64,000 nucleotides of DNA from Shewanella marisflavi (GCF_023283925.1 NZ_JAKIKX010000009.1:1-64000), one strand, 5' to 3'; shown: positions 28,296 to 38,334, counted from the first letter of the stretch. Notes: a model not told the origin generated them from the letters alone. Translations and numbers: made by a program.

Positions 28296-28301
28296 TTATT
28301 T

Positions 28302-28344
28302 AGACACAAAAAAGCCTGTCCAAGTGACAGGCTTTTTTGTGTCT
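28302..28344. terminator. Terminator of the tRNA array
   Basis: A long perfect stem: AGACACAAAAAAGCCTGTC on one arm, its complement on the other, loop CAAGT. It can work on both strands. Its core is repeated at 33093-33124 behind the regulator gene. Confidence 0.92.
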
Positions 28345-29148
28345 AAAATTTAAAGGGATGTTGAGGACTTCTGAAATTAAGATATATCAATCAGTATGAA
28401 GCTGTAATTACTCTGTGGTCGTTTAGCGCTTTTAATGCAAGCTCATTCAATGCACTTCTGCTTTGGTATCCGCAGTAATAACTCAATGTGTTGACCTATC
28501 TCCAGATGACCCCCATCTATCGTCGTTAGATGCTCTCTGCGTTACCCTAGCGCTTCCTTAATCCCTCTATGCAACATCTTACCTATAGCGGGGGAGTGAG
28601 AAATACATTAGGTATGAAAACTGAATGAATACACTATTGATTGTTACAGGCGATTTGAATAACTGAACTAGATTCAAGTTAGTTAATACAGTAAAGGAAG
28701 CGCTAAAACTCGCCTGTTAGATGTGTTGCTGTCTGCTTACTTCAGCAAAGAATGCTCTCAAAATTACGTCATTACATGCTGTGCTCAGAGTCAGGAGCGA
28801 TGCACTCTTCTTGAGTGACGGTATTAAATTATCGGTGGGATAATTGCAAACAGGTTTTAAATCCTAGTGCTTGGTAACAAATCACCTTTTTGTTAACTTT
28901 TGTTAGCCGTTTTAGTGCTAACAGTCACGCTTTTTTTGTCTGGGTTAACATTTTCACAGCAGGGGTGAGTGGTTTTTTTAACATGTGTCGGCTTGATTGT
29001 TAACAATTTGGCCTTTGTTTGTGCTGTATTTCTCGTTGAGTAATTTGTTCTAAAATGCAACCGAGACCGTCACACTTTTATTGCACTCGGTTAGTTACAT
29101 TTCGCTTGCCTCAATAAAGAGGGCTAAATAAAAAAGTGAGTTGAACAG
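28345..29148. other. Long gene-free region upstream of the cytochrome gene
   Basis: About 800 bp with no credible ORF or RNA gene. The first 500 bp look featureless. The last 260 bp are AT-rich with several GTTAAC palindromes and an inverted repeat (annotated separately). The cytochrome promoter should lie here. The composition is AT-richer than the flanking core genes. Confidence 0.6.
28892..29006 (+). promoter_or_regulatory. Cluster of GTTAAC palindromes upstream of the cytochrome gene
   Basis: GTTAAC occurs at 28892-28897, 28944-28949 and 28999-29004, the last within the 10-bp palindrome TTGTTAACAA. An inverted repeat GTTAGC-N9-GCTAAC lies at 28902-28922. TGTTAA-type words also occur in ArcA sites, and the ToxR-like regulator encoded just downstream is another candidate binder. 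Binding is an inference. Confidence 0.4.
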
Positions 29149-31509
29149 ATGATGAAACGAGTCGATATAAAAGTTACTGCTTTAGCAGCCTTCATTGGGC
29201 TGGCTTTAACGGGTTGTTCTGGAGATGATGGACAAAATGGTAAAGATGGTGAACCAGGTGCTCCAGGTCAACCAGGGTTCCCTGTTGCAACGGATGCTAA
29301 AGCATTAACGGTAGCGGTTGATAAGATAGTCGTTGGAACACAGTCTGACATTACGTTCACCGTGACCAACGAAAAAGACCTTCCTGTTGTTGGTTTAGAA
29401 AAATTTGGTTTTATACTCTCTGGCCTTGAGGAAGGCACTGAAGGAGATGCTAACAACTGGAAGCTGCTTAGCTCAGAAGCATGTCCCGCCAGCAAGTACG
29501 CTAAGTGTGGTAGCTTGGTAGATAATCAAGACGGAACGTATACCTATAGCTTTGAAAAAGACGTTACTGCAGAAACTGCCTTTACCATTTCCGATGAAAA
29601 GACACTAAGACTAGTGGTAAGAACCGGTGGCGAAGCCGTTGGTGCAACAGAGTTAAGCTATGCCAATATGCATTATGACTTTAGAGGCCAAGGTTTAGAG
29701 CCACTATATACCAAGAATGTGGTCAACAACCAAAACTGTGTAAGTTGTCATGACGGCTTTACTATTCATGGTGGTAAATACACTGAAGTAGAAACTTGTG
29801 CTTCTTGCCATGCTGACAACAAAGTCAGTGATATCAGCAAAGTATTTCCAATGTTAGCGCATGAAGTTCATATCGGTGTGATCTCTGCGCCTGTTGGTGG
29901 TTGTGATAATTGTCACTCTCAAAATGAGCAAGCCACTGACTTTGCAAACTGGAAAAACGTTCCAACCCAAGAAACTTGTATTACTTGTCATAGTGACGTC
30001 AATTTCAAGGAAGGCATTGGTCATTGGCCATATCAGGACAATGCACAATGTGCTAACTGTCATACCTCAGAGACTCTTGAGATGGTGCATTTGTCTACCT
30101 ACAAGGGCCAGAACGAGCGTCGCGAAAACCTTCATCTGACTGTGACCGACGCCAGAATGGTTGATGCTCCAGAAGCCAAAGCCAACATCGATGCTAACTT
30201 AGATACCGATAAGACTGGCTATGTGCAATTAACTGTCGACATCTTAGATAAAGATGGCAATAGCCGTAATGAGCAGTTGGATCTGGTTAAGTATATGTAC
30301 TACGCCGAGTTCTATATCAACTGGGGTGGGCAAGATATGGGCATGGAGCGTGGCAAGGTTCTGCGGGTTCACACTAACAAAGAGAACTTCCCTGGTTACG
30401 TAGACGAGCCAATCGTACTTAACTATGAAAATGGAAAGACGACGTTTGAGATAGGCCCATTTGACCTTGAAGATGATTTCGACGGCGACCTTAACGCTAG
30501 CTACGGTATGGTGACGCCGCGGATCTGGTTCTGTATCGACAAAGATGGTGAAACCATTCAGGACTGTGATGGTAAGACTGATTGGAGTAACGGCGCTGCG
30601 GGTTACAACTGGCAACACTTCTTCAATAAGCAAGGGTTGCTTGAAGAGCGCCCACGTCGCCAGATTGTTACCAATGAGCTTTGTGGGGACTGTCATGGTA
30701 CGACTACCTCAGGAGAAGGTTTCGTGCAAATGACGCTTAATTGTCGTAGCTGTCATTCTGTGGTTAAGAACGATAGTACTTACTTTGGGACCACCTGCGC
30801 TTCAGGTTCAGTTGACTCCGATGGCGACGGTGTTTTAGACCCAATGATTATGATGAAGAATTTGATGCCACGCGGTGAACGTGATTGGACCACTGCATCG
30901 AATGCAGCTGAAGAATGTGTAGCTTGTCATAACGCCAACAATATGCCGACTCAGGTCATCCGAAATTCACAGACGAAGCAAGGTGATGATGATTACGTTG
31001 AGCAGTTGACCATGAGCCACCCCGATCAGAAGGTATGGATTCATGCTATGCATGCTAATAACCGTGCTAATCAAAGTGGTGAAGGCTGGAGACGTAATGT
31101 CGAATACTCAGCAGATTTAGCAAACTGTGCCAAGTGTCATATTGGTGACAGCTTTGATGCTAAATATCTAATAGGGCGTAAGCCGTTAGCGCTTGACCTT
31201 GATTACATGGATACTTATGACGGTCTAGACCCTGCAAATGGTAAAGACACTAGCGGTAATAAACGTTATGCCGTCGATGCTGTTGCCGATGCTTTCGTAT
31301 CGCCAACTGCGGCAGTGTGTTTAAGCTGTCACGGTAAACGTGCGGCCAAAGAGGGCGAAGATCGTCGTCAGGTGCGTAAAGATGTTGTGAGTCATATGAA
31401 ACAAAATGGGGCACAGTTTGGTGTGGAGCTCGGTCAGTACACAGGCGAAGAGTCATGTGCTGTGTGTCATGATTTAAATAACCTCAAGGAATCACATAAC
31501 CTGAAATAA
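29149..31509 (+). CDS. Eleven-haem outer-membrane lipoprotein cytochrome c (OmcA/MtrC family, UndA-like)
   Basis: A probable cell-surface electron-transfer cytochrome for respiration of metals or other extracellular acceptors. The lipobox is LTGC (Cys23), followed by a short collagen-like Gly-X-Y run (about 28-44). Eleven CxxCH sites are visible: Cys197, 217, 252, 277 and 301 in the first haem domain, and 512, 532, 590, 660, 724 and 770 in the second. This 5+6 arrangement is that of UndA rather than the ten-haem MtrC/OmcA. Cysteine pairs 112/120 and 462/473 fall in the two beta domains where the family has disulfides. At 786 residues it is larger than MtrC or OmcA. No mtrA or mtrB porin genes are adjacent; a ToxR-like regulator follows. 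Confidence 0.9.
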   Translation: MMKRVDIKVTALAAFIGLALTGCSGDDGQNGKDGEPGAPGQPGFPVATDAKALTVAVDKIVVGTQSDITFTVTNEKDLPVVGLEKFGFILSGLEEGTEGDANNWKLLSSEACPASKYAKCGSLVDNQDGTYTYSFEKDVTAETAFTISDEKTLRLVVRTGGEAVGATELSYANMHYDFRGQGLEPLYTKNVVNNQNCVSCHDGFTIHGGKYTEVETCASCHADNKVSDISKVFPMLAHEVHIGVISAPVGGCDNCHSQNEQATDFANWKNVPTQETCITCHSDVNFKEGIGHWPYQDNAQCANCHTSETLEMVHLSTYKGQNERRENLHLTVTDARMVDAPEAKANIDANLDTDKTGYVQLTVDILDKDGNSRNEQLDLVKYMYYAEFYINWGGQDMGMERGKVLRVHTNKENFPGYVDEPIVLNYENGKTTFEIGPFDLEDDFDGDLNASYGMVTPRIWFCIDKDGETIQDCDGKTDWSNGAAGYNWQHFFNKQGLLEERPRRQIVTNELCGDCHGTTTSGEGFVQMTLNCRSCHSVVKNDSTYFGTTCASGSVDSDGDGVLDPMIMMKNLMPRGERDWTTASNAAEECVACHNANNMPTQVIRNSQTKQGDDDYVEQLTMSHPDQKVWIHAMHANNRANQSGEGWRRNVEYSADLANCAKCHIGDSFDAKYLIGRKPLALDLDYMDTYDGLDPANGKDTSGNKRYAVDAVADAFVSPTAAVCLSCHGKRAAKEGEDRRQVRKDVVSHMKQNGAQFGVELGQYTGEESCAVCHDLNNLKESHNLK

Positions 31510-31534
31510 AGTTTTCATCCTGCAATATTTTTGG

Positions 31535-31563
31535 CCCTAGTTTTTTGCTAGGGTCTTTTTTTA
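31535..31563 (+). terminator. Terminator of the cytochrome gene
   Basis: The stem CCCTAG-TTTTTTG-CTAGGG is followed by TCTTTTTTT, 26 bp after the cytochrome stop. Confidence 0.85.
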
Positions 31564-31689
31564 CGGGGATCACAAATATTAACAAAGCGTCAATTGTTTA
31601 ATTGGAACTCAGCATTATGTCAGATTTAGGATTAATAAAGTGCCGTAGAATACTGATTGGGGGCTGCTAAAAGTAGTAAGGGTTAGGTT

Positions 31690-33057
31690 GTGAAAATTAC
31701 AGAATTTTTAATGATTGATTTAGATGCTAGAGAGTTAGTCGATACTAAACTTTCTACTCGTTGTGCATTATCGCTCTCTGAATTAGAAGTACTAAAAAGC
31801 TTAGTCAAGAATGTAGGTGAGGTGGTTAGTAAAGAGACTCTAAATGCCGCCGGCTGGCCAGGCAGAGTCGTTGCGCCTTCATCATTGACTCAATGCATGA
31901 GTAGCTTAAGAAAAAAGTTGCATGGAAAAACAGACATTGAAATAAAAAATATCCCGCGTTACGGATACAGCTTGTGCATTATTGAGTCGGTAGAAGCAGT
32001 AACACCTGCATCGCCTGCTAATGTAAGTTCTCTAAGTAATCAAGAATCATATCATTCATTAACGGCTACGACTCGCGAGGGGAAGGCAACAGCTTATCCG
32101 ACCAAGAGTGTAAGCAGGCTTAAGTCCATGCTCTATCGTATTGTAGCAATTAGCCTTATTGCCGCGCTAATTATTGGGCTGCACTTTTCTGGTGGGTTAA
32201 AGCTTATAGTTAATGACCTTTCTTTACTTGCTGAACCCGAAGTGGCATCGATTACTGCAAAACCTTTTTTACTGGCTCAAAACCAATCCTTGTTACATAC
32301 AGTGCAATTAGATGACCAAGCAAAAAACATAGCTACAGAAAATGTGGGTGATAATTGGTTTAATTATGACAATATTTTCAACAACTCGAGTGAAAAACAG
32401 TTGTTTACATTTGAAAATGGCCGTTATGAATCGGTGGCATTATGTAACCAGTTTAACGGTAGTTGTATTGACAAACAGCCACTCAATTTAGTCAGTGCCG
32501 TGAATAACCTAACTCCACCACTCGATATCCAATGGTTAGCTGATACCAAGCTCAGAATGGAACAAGTGACTTACAACAATATCCTTTTAGATAAATTTTC
32601 ACCCGCAGATAAGGGGCTAGTTGAAGATGTTTATAGAGCAGATGTTTACTACTATTCAGATAGTAAGAATGTGGTTCGTGCAGATGTTCGTTTATCAATG
32701 ATATTTGATTCTGCAAACCGAGGTAAAATGGTTGCAGCTGCATGTATCACCGATGATATGTTGAAAGAGATCTCTATTCGTTATCAGTTTAGTGGTGAGT
32801 TTAAGGTGACGCAAAGTGAAGTCGATGGTAAAACTGTTCGCACTTTCCTTGTAGATGTAGAAGACCATTCATTTACTAGCCCACAACAGATATCAAAAGA
32901 GTCTGCAACCATCTATCGTGAGATCCGTAAGCATGTATTGAAAAACGAGCAAATGGTGTTAAGGCAGCTTTATCAAGATGATGATAGCGGTGTGTGGATG
33001 CTGCCGTTATGGGGTGAGACTATGGTATGGGCTCACAGAGAGCTGGTGTCACTCTAA
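31690..33057 (+). CDS. Membrane-anchored ToxR/CadC-type transcriptional regulator
   Basis: The N-terminal winged-helix domain (about 1-97) has the OmpR/ToxR-type pattern: LSLSELEVLKSLV, SKETLNAAGWPGRVV, LTQCMSSLRKKL and IPRYGYSL. A linker leads to one membrane helix (about 147-169), then a periplasmic domain of about 285 residues that I do not recognise and that presumably senses a signal. The start is GTG 31690. The gene lies 180 bp behind the eleven-haem cytochrome with a terminator between, and its codon use looks AT-richer than the core genes around it. It probably controls the cytochrome, but that is inferred from position. Confidence 0.85.
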   Translation: MKITEFLMIDLDARELVDTKLSTRCALSLSELEVLKSLVKNVGEVVSKETLNAAGWPGRVVAPSSLTQCMSSLRKKLHGKTDIEIKNIPRYGYSLCIIESVEAVTPASPANVSSLSNQESYHSLTATTREGKATAYPTKSVSRLKSMLYRIVAISLIAALIIGLHFSGGLKLIVNDLSLLAEPEVASITAKPFLLAQNQSLLHTVQLDDQAKNIATENVGDNWFNYDNIFNNSSEKQLFTFENGRYESVALCNQFNGSCIDKQPLNLVSAVNNLTPPLDIQWLADTKLRMEQVTYNNILLDKFSPADKGLVEDVYRADVYYYSDSKNVVRADVRLSMIFDSANRGKMVAAACITDDMLKEISIRYQFSGEFKVTQSEVDGKTVRTFLVDVEDHSFTSPQQISKESATIYREIRKHVLKNEQMVLRQLYQDDDSGVWMLPLWGETMVWAHRELVSL

Positions 33058-33092
33058 CGATAATCGAACCGAGTGATAATATTGATGTAATG

Positions 33093-33124
33093 AGCCTGTC
33101 CAAGTGACAGGCTTTTTCGTGTCT
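33093..33124 (+). terminator. Terminator of the regulator gene; second copy of the tRNA-array terminator
   Basis: AGCCTGTC-CAAGT-GACAGGCT then TTTTCGTGTCT. Over 32 bp it differs from 28313-28344 at a single base. Confidence 0.88.
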
Positions 33125-33282
33125 GTCCGTTAGGATCTTAAATCTCTCGCCTGTATCTGTTTCAGCTTACCTCAGAGTATGAAACGGTTTTTTATCTGGC
33201 TCTGCTAGGGCGAATAGTCGGCTGCTGGTGGCTGCTAGCGCCTTGTGATAGCATGAGTTTTTTATCACAGGGAGTGAATACC

Positions 33283-33741
33283 TTGAGCCTTAAAACCTTA
33301 CTCTGTGGCCTTAGCCTGCTGACCCTAAGTCCATTTGTACTGGCCGAGCCCAGTGTCTTATCGATAAAGCAGAGCGTCAAACCAAAATCTTCAGATCGTT
33401 ATATTCGCGCCGTACACCAAGAGATAGAGACCAATAACCTAGGGCTAGAAAAGATTCGCTACGCCATCTTGATGGGCATGCTCAATACCAAGGGCTTCGC
33501 CTGGGTGTATGATGGTGAGGGCGAGGGCTATATCTTGGCGCGCTTCGACTATCGCGGCGACACTAACGTCATGCGTATCGAATACGATGAGTCTTTGGTG
33601 CAGCTCAAGTATCAGGACGCGCTAGGAGATTATCAGTGCGCCAATCTCATCGATGGGATCTGCTATAAAAATGGTCGCGGCTATTACAACTACATTAAAA
33701 ATCTTAGGGCCAGCATAGCCAGACAGCTGCAAATGCGTTAG
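33283..33741 (+). CDS. Secreted hypothetical protein, first of two tandem paralogues
   Basis: I know no function. I chose the TTG start at 33283, since AGGGAG lies at a good distance and gives a clean signal peptide (SLKTLLCGLSLLTLSPFVLA). The ATG at 33253 lacks a ribosome binding site. The mature part has the pattern aromatic-x-FD-YRGD-x-MRIEYDESLVQLKY, with two cysteines (CANLIDGIC) and a C-terminal helix (YIKNLRASIARQL). The next gene shares the same pattern, so they are paralogues in one operon with a 6-bp gap. Such W/Y-rich small exported proteins are common in Shewanella. Confidence 0.75.
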   Translation: MSLKTLLCGLSLLTLSPFVLAEPSVLSIKQSVKPKSSDRYIRAVHQEIETNNLGLEKIRYAILMGMLNTKGFAWVYDGEGEGYILARFDYRGDTNVMRIEYDESLVQLKYQDALGDYQCANLIDGICYKNGRGYYNYIKNLRASIARQLQMR

Positions 33742-33747
33742 GGAAGG

Positions 33748-34161
33748 ATGAAGATGAAGAAGATAACATTTGGAATGCTATTAACGCTAAGTCTTATCAG
33801 CCCGCTACAGGCTGAGGGCCTGCACATCTATCAAGATCCCATTCCACTGGGGAGCTATGTGAGCGATTATGATGACATGCTGGATAAAGCCGTTGCCCGT
33901 AATCATTGGGTCTTTGAGCGCCAGGGAGACAAGCGTTTCGCTAGGCTTAATTACAAAACTTATCTGATCAATGTTGAGCTTGTTGAAAGCGATAAGGGAA
34001 TTGCCGTTACCTTGCTTGATGCCAAACGCGAAGGTTGCACTAAAAGTTGTGACGTCGACATGGACAAGGTCACTGGCTGGTTAGTGAAACTGCGCCGTGC
34101 TATCGCCTATGAACTAACACTTCTGGTTCGTGACGACGCTTTGCGGCGCGCGGTTCACTAA
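33748..34161 (+). CDS. Secreted hypothetical protein, second of two tandem paralogues
   Basis: A 137-residue protein with a signal peptide (KKITFGMLLTLSLISPLQA). A mature region follows the layout of the upstream gene: HWVFERQGDKRFARLNYKTY, then VELVESDKGIAVTLLD, a cysteine pair (CTKSC), and the C-terminal helix VTGWLVKLRRAIAYEL. The conserved hairpin-type strands and final helix indicate one shared fold. Start ATG 33748 sits behind GGGAAGG. No function can be assigned. Confidence 0.75.
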   Translation: MKMKKITFGMLLTLSLISPLQAEGLHIYQDPIPLGSYVSDYDDMLDKAVARNHWVFERQGDKRFARLNYKTYLINVELVESDKGIAVTLLDAKREGCTKSCDVDMDKVTGWLVKLRRAIAYELTLLVRDDALRRAVH

Positions 34162-34187
34162 CCCATATATGTGATTATGATAGACAC

Positions 34188-34217
34188 AAAAAAGCCACTC
34201 AATTGAGTGGCTTTTTT
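34188..34217. terminator. Bidirectional terminator between the paralogue operon and prs
   Basis: AAAAAAGCCACTC-AATT-GAGTGGCTTTTTT, a perfect stem with A and T runs, between convergent genes. Confidence 0.9.
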
Positions 34218-34238
34218 CGTTAAGCAGCAAGCTTGCGA

Positions 34239-35186
34239 TTAGTGCTTGAACATCGCAGAGATAGACTCTTCGTTGCTTACGCGGCGAATCGCTTCGGCCA
34301 TCACGCTAGACATAGTCAGCTGAGTCACTTTATCCTGCGCCGCCATCTCTTCGCTCAGCGGGATAGTGTCGGTAACGATCACTTCATCGATCACAGACTC
34401 TGCGATGTTCTTAGCTGCGTTACCCGAGAATACTGGGTGAGTAGCATAAGCAAATACGCGGTTTGCACCGTGTTCTTTCAGGGCTTCAGCGGCTTTACAT
34501 AGTGTGCCACCGGTATCGATCATGTCGTCGACTATGATGCAGTCACGGCCTTGTACGTCACCTATGATATGCATCACCTGGGCAACGTTTGCCTGTGGGC
34601 GACGCTTATCGATGATTGCCAGGTCAGAATCGTCCAGTAGCTTAGCGACGGCGCGAGCACGGACAACACCACCAATGTCAGGTGAGACAACAACAGGGTT
34701 GTCTAGCTGCTTAGCTAGCATATCTTCAAGCAGCACTGGGCTACCAAATACGTTGTCAACAGGTACATCGAAGAAGCCCTGGATCTGCTCGGCGTGCAGG
34801 TCACAAGTCAGTACGCGGTCAACCCCAACGCTTGATAGGAAGTCGGCGACAACCTTAGCGGTAATAGGTACACGAGCACTACGAACACGACGGTCTTGAC
34901 GTGCATAACCAAAGTAAGGAATAACCGCAGTAATACGGCCAGCAGATGCGCGACGTAACGCGTCTACCATAACGATAAGTTCCATCAGGTTATCGTTAGT
35001 AGGTGCACAAGTAGATTGAATGATAAACACATCCGCCCCACGTACATTTTCGTTAATCTGGACACTGATTTCACCGTCGCTGAAAACGCCAACCTCAGCG
35101 TCTCCGAGTTTACAAAATAGGCGATCTGCTATCTTCTTTGCGAGACTGGGTGTGGCGTTACCGGCAAATAGTTTAATGTCAGGCAC
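34239..35186 (-). CDS. prs: Ribose-phosphate pyrophosphokinase
   Basis: Makes PRPP from ribose 5-phosphate and ATP for nucleotide, NAD, His and Trp synthesis. The sequence is very close to E. coli Prs throughout, including the binding loop [16 protein letters not shown] and the flexible-loop region [15 protein letters not shown] use the GTG start at 35186, seven nt after TGAGGT, which gives 315 residues exactly as in E. coli; a longer start at 35246 is unlikely. It is downstream of ispE, as in enterobacteria. Confidence 0.97.
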   Translation of the reverse strand: MPDIKLFAGNATPSLAKKIADRLFCKLGDAEVGVFSDGEISVQINENVRGADVFIIQSTCAPTNDNLMELIVMVDALRRASAGRITAVIPYFGYARQDRRVRSARVPITAKVVADFLSSVGVDRVLTCDLHAEQIQGFFDVPVDNVFGSPVLLEDMLAKQLDNPVVVSPDIGGVVRARAVAKLLDDSDLAIIDKRRPQANVAQVMHIIGDVQGRDCIIVDDMIDTGGTLCKAAEALKEHGANRVFAYATHPVFSGNAAKNIAESVIDEVIVTDTIPLSEEMAAQDKVTQLTMSSVMAEAIRRVSNEESISAMFKH

Positions 35187-35250
35187 TGTATGGACCTCAG
35201 GCGTATGCTTCATTGTAATGACCGGGATAAATGGCTTATCCCGCATGATC

Positions 35251-36105
35251 TTAGCGCTGCTCTAATCTCAGCACTAATGGTGATTTATTTGTCCCTTTGG
35301 CGATAAAACCGCGCAATTCCGCCGGCAACTGGGCAAAGACCTGCTCTGCTTGCTGGCGAGTGTCAAAGATACCGAATACACAAGCACCGGTTCCCGTCAT
35401 TCTGGACGGCGCATATTCTATCAGCCACGCCAATGCTTTGGCAACTTGGGGGTATTGCTCGGCGACCCTCTGTTGGCAATCGTTGTGCCAATCACTGCTC
35501 ATTAAATCGTCCATCGACAACTTAGGCGTATCCCTTGGGAGTTGCGGATCGTTAAACACCTCGGCGGTGGAAACGTGTACATCAGGCGTCAGGATCAGGT
35601 ACCAATTTTCAGGGGCGTCGACTGGGATTAGCTTTTCCCCGACCCCTTCGGCAAATGCCGCTAAACCATTAATAAAAACAGGGACATCAGCGCCAAGAGA
35701 CAGGCCTATCTGTGCCAGTTCATCCTGTGATAATTGAGTCTGCCACAGATGGTTCAAGGCGACCAGTGTGGTGGCCGCATCGGAAGAACCGCCGCCAATA
35801 CCGCCGCCCATAGGCAGTTTTTTATCCAGCCAGATTTCGGCGCCGAGGGGAGTACCTGTATACTCCTGCAGTGATTTTGCAGCTTTTAGAATTAAGTTAT
35901 CGCTATTTGCGACAACTGCTTCCATCTCAGAATGGAGAGTAAGGGTTCCTTGCTCATTGATGGCAAAATCCAGATAGTCGCAGTAGTCAATAAACTGAAA
36001 CAGGGTTTGCAGTTCATGGTAGCCATCAGGACGGCGACCGTTGACGTGAAGAAACAGGTTGAGTTTAGCTGGCGCCGGCCAGCCCTTAGAGAGGTTATTT
36101 GTCAT
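35251..36105 (-). CDS. ispE: 4-diphosphocytidyl-2-C-methyl-D-erythritol kinase
   Basis: A GHMP-family kinase of the MEP isoprenoid pathway. [11 protein letters not shown] at the N-terminus carries the active-site Lys14. The ATP loop [13 protein letters not shown] is at 98-110, and GADVPVF supplies the catalytic Asp. It has 284 residues. The start overlaps the lolB stop by 11 bp, conserving lolB-ispE-prs. Confidence 0.97.
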   Translation of the reverse strand: MTNNLSKGWPAPAKLNLFLHVNGRRPDGYHELQTLFQFIDYCDYLDFAINEQGTLTLHSEMEAVVANSDNLILKAAKSLQEYTGTPLGAEIWLDKKLPMGGGIGGGSSDAATTLVALNHLWQTQLSQDELAQIGLSLGADVPVFINGLAAFAEGVGEKLIPVDAPENWYLILTPDVHVSTAEVFNDPQLPRDTPKLSMDDLMSSDWHNDCQQRVAEQYPQVAKALAWLIEYAPSRMTGTGACVFGIFDTRQQAEQVFAQLPAELRGFIAKGTNKSPLVLRLEQR

Positions 36106-36739
36106 CTGTCGATTCCGATTGCGCGTCGGTTATGCTGTGCGGTGTTAGAGCTTGCCATTGATTAACTTGCAGTTTCAGACGAATCTCATCTCGTTGTAAC
36201 GTTAATAATCTGGGTACGTCTGCGCCGCTTTGTTGCTGCCAGCTGTTAAAGCTGACCTGCCAAGGGGTATTGTCTGTGTGGTTAAGCACTTCTTGTGGGC
36301 GGCCTTGCGCATCAAAGGTGATCACCTCATCTTGGGGCGAGATCTGGCCGGTGATCCACAGAGGTAGCGTGTCGACGGGGATAGACCAGCCTGTGAGACG
36401 CTTGAGCAAGCGCTCCGCTTCGGTATCCTGATAGACCTTGCCGTCGAGGGCTAAGGTTGCCTGGTTTGGACGCTTGGTAAGTGTCATTACCGTGGTGCCT
36501 AACATAGTCGTCAGGGTAAGCTCGTCATTGGATTGAGTGTGAAACCAGTAAAGGTTTGTGCTGAATTTGTCGTCTGGAGTACGAACGGCCAACTTACCTT
36601 GTAGTTCCCAGGCATGGGCCTGACTGGCATGTTCTAATTGGGTAGGGAGAAGACTAGTTGGCTGACGGGAAGCACAACCTGAGAGTGCCAACAGGACCAA
36701 GACTACACCGCTTATCGATATTTTTGTGAAGTAGTTCAA
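36095..36739 (-). CDS. lolB: Outer-membrane lipoprotein localisation factor LolB
   Basis: Receives lipoproteins from LolA and inserts them into the outer membrane. The lipobox LSGC gives Cys22. The mature domain has the family's [22 protein letters not shown] start and hydrophobic-loop region. It has 214 residues. It is divergent from hemA and coupled to ispE. Confidence 0.95.
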   Translation of the reverse strand: MNYFTKISISGVVLVLLALSGCASRQPTSLLPTQLEHASQAHAWELQGKLAVRTPDDKFSTNLYWFHTQSNDELTLTTMLGTTVMTLTKRPNQATLALDGKVYQDTEAERLLKRLTGWSIPVDTLPLWITGQISPQDEVITFDAQGRPQEVLNHTDNTPWQVSFNSWQQQSGADVPRLLTLQRDEIRLKLQVNQWQALTPHSITDAQSESTDDK

Positions 36740-37070
36740 ATTATTCGTCTATTGCTAAAATGACTGGTGCCTATGATACGAGGGCTGACATTAAATACCA
36801 ATGACTAATCGTTAAATTTCCTGCCAGCCTAGGCTAGGGTTAGCAATGGCTAATTTTCCAGAGTGGACCGCGAACTTGATTTAAGCCTGCAGGTTTAATA
36901 GAAAAAAGTTGTGACAAGCCAGATTATTGTTCGGTTTTGTTAAGCGTATTCTGTTTTTAGTTGATTCAATTGCGTAGAATGACTGCCATTAAGTGAGATG
37001 ATTTCGGGCGAGTACCCCAGTAGTCATAAACTCCCAAGATTAACAGACCCTAGAGACCAGAAAGAGTCAG
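36740..37070. other. Divergent lolB/hemA promoter region
   Basis: 331 bp without a gene between divergent lolB and hemA. It must carry both promoters. I see no unambiguous -35/-10 pair, riboswitch or RNA gene, and no terminator. Confidence 0.5.
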
Positions 37071-38321
37071 ATGAGCCTTGTAGCAATCGGTATTAATCAT
37101 AAAACAGCCACTGTAGACCTACGTGAAAAGGTAGCGTTTGCGCCTGATAAAATTCATGAAGCAATGAAGAGTCTTGCCAGTCGGACAAAGACAGGTGAGG
37201 CGGTGATCGTTTCTACCTGTAATCGCACCGAACTCTATTGCAACACGGGTGATGAGGCGGATGTGATCAGTTGGCTGGAATCTTATCATCAATTATCCCA
37301 CGATGATGTCTTGCCATGCCTGTACAAGTATCAGGGGCAGGAAGTGGTACAACATCTGATGCGTGTCTCTGCCGGCCTGGATTCGCTCATTCTGGGCGAG
37401 CCGCAGATCTTAGGTCAGGTTAAACAGTCGTTTGTGAAAGCCAAAGAGGCTGGCACAGTGGCTGTGACCATGGACAGATTGTTTCAAAATACCTTCTCGG
37501 TTGCTAAGAAGGTGCGCACCGAGACTGAAATCGGTGCTGCGGCGGTTTCCGTTGCCTTTGCGGCAGTGAGCATGGCTAAACATATCTTTTCGGCGCTCAG
37601 TGCCACTAAGGTGCTGCTGATTGGCGCCGGTGAGACCATAGAGCTGGTCGCACGTCATCTAAAAGACAATGGTGTCGATTCTATGATAGTCGCTAACCGC
37701 ACCATTTCTCGCGCCGAGGCTATGTGCGAAGAGTTCGGCGCCACAGCAATTACGCTCGAACAGATACCAGATTTTCTCCCTAAGGCCGATATCGTGATAT
37801 CCTCTACCGCCAGCCCATTACCTATACTGGGTAAAGGCATGGTAGAAAAAGCGCTTAAGCAGCGTCGTCATCAACCTATGTTATTGGTTGATATAGCAGT
37901 TCCTAGAGATATCGAGGCCGAAGTTGCCGATCTGGACGATGCCTTCTTATACACGGTTGACGATCTGCAAAGCATCATTGAACAGAATATGGCCTCCAGA
38001 CGTGAGGCGGCCGAGAAAGCTGAATTAATTGTTGAAGAGGAATCTCATCAATTCATGGAATGGATTCGATCGTTAGAGTCGGTCGATAGCATTCGTGAAT
38101 ACCGAAGCCAGAGTATGGCGATCAAAGATGAGTTGGTTGAGCGAGCAATCAATAAATTGGCCCAGGGTGGTGATAGCGAACAGCTAATACTGGAACTGGC
38201 GAATAAGTTAACCAATAAGTTGATCCACGCGCCGACCCAAGCGCTCACCCAGGCGAGTCGCCGTGGTGACCTCAATACCATTGGACAATTAAGAGCAGCG
38301 CTCGGACTAGATAAAGACTAA
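37071..38321 (+). CDS. hemA: Glutamyl-tRNA reductase
   Basis: The first committed step of tetrapyrrole synthesis: reduces Glu-tRNA to glutamate-1-semialdehyde. The catalytic Cys50 is in [11 protein letters not shown]. The NADPH domain has [16 protein letters not shown], and the C-terminal dimerisation helix follows. It has 416 residues. It begins the hemA-prfA-prmC-sirB2-sirB1 operon. A Shewanella with an eleven-haem cytochrome has a high haem demand. Confidence 0.98.
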   Translation: MSLVAIGINHKTATVDLREKVAFAPDKIHEAMKSLASRTKTGEAVIVSTCNRTELYCNTGDEADVISWLESYHQLSHDDVLPCLYKYQGQEVVQHLMRVSAGLDSLILGEPQILGQVKQSFVKAKEAGTVAVTMDRLFQNTFSVAKKVRTETEIGAAAVSVAFAAVSMAKHIFSALSATKVLLIGAGETIELVARHLKDNGVDSMIVANRTISRAEAMCEEFGATAITLEQIPDFLPKADIVISSTASPLPILGKGMVEKALKQRRHQPMLLVDIAVPRDIEAEVADLDDAFLYTVDDLQSIIEQNMASRREAAEKAELIVEEESHQFMEWIRSLESVDSIREYRSQSMAIKDELVERAINKLAQGGDSEQLILELANKLTNKLIHAPTQALTQASRRGDLNTIGQLRAALGLDKD

Positions 38322-38334
38322 GGTTAGCGTTGTA

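Noticed and set aside
28345-28890. A possible small gene upstream of the cytochrome
   Set aside because: No ORF over 60 codons with a plausible start and ribosome binding site is present. Nothing recognisable was found.
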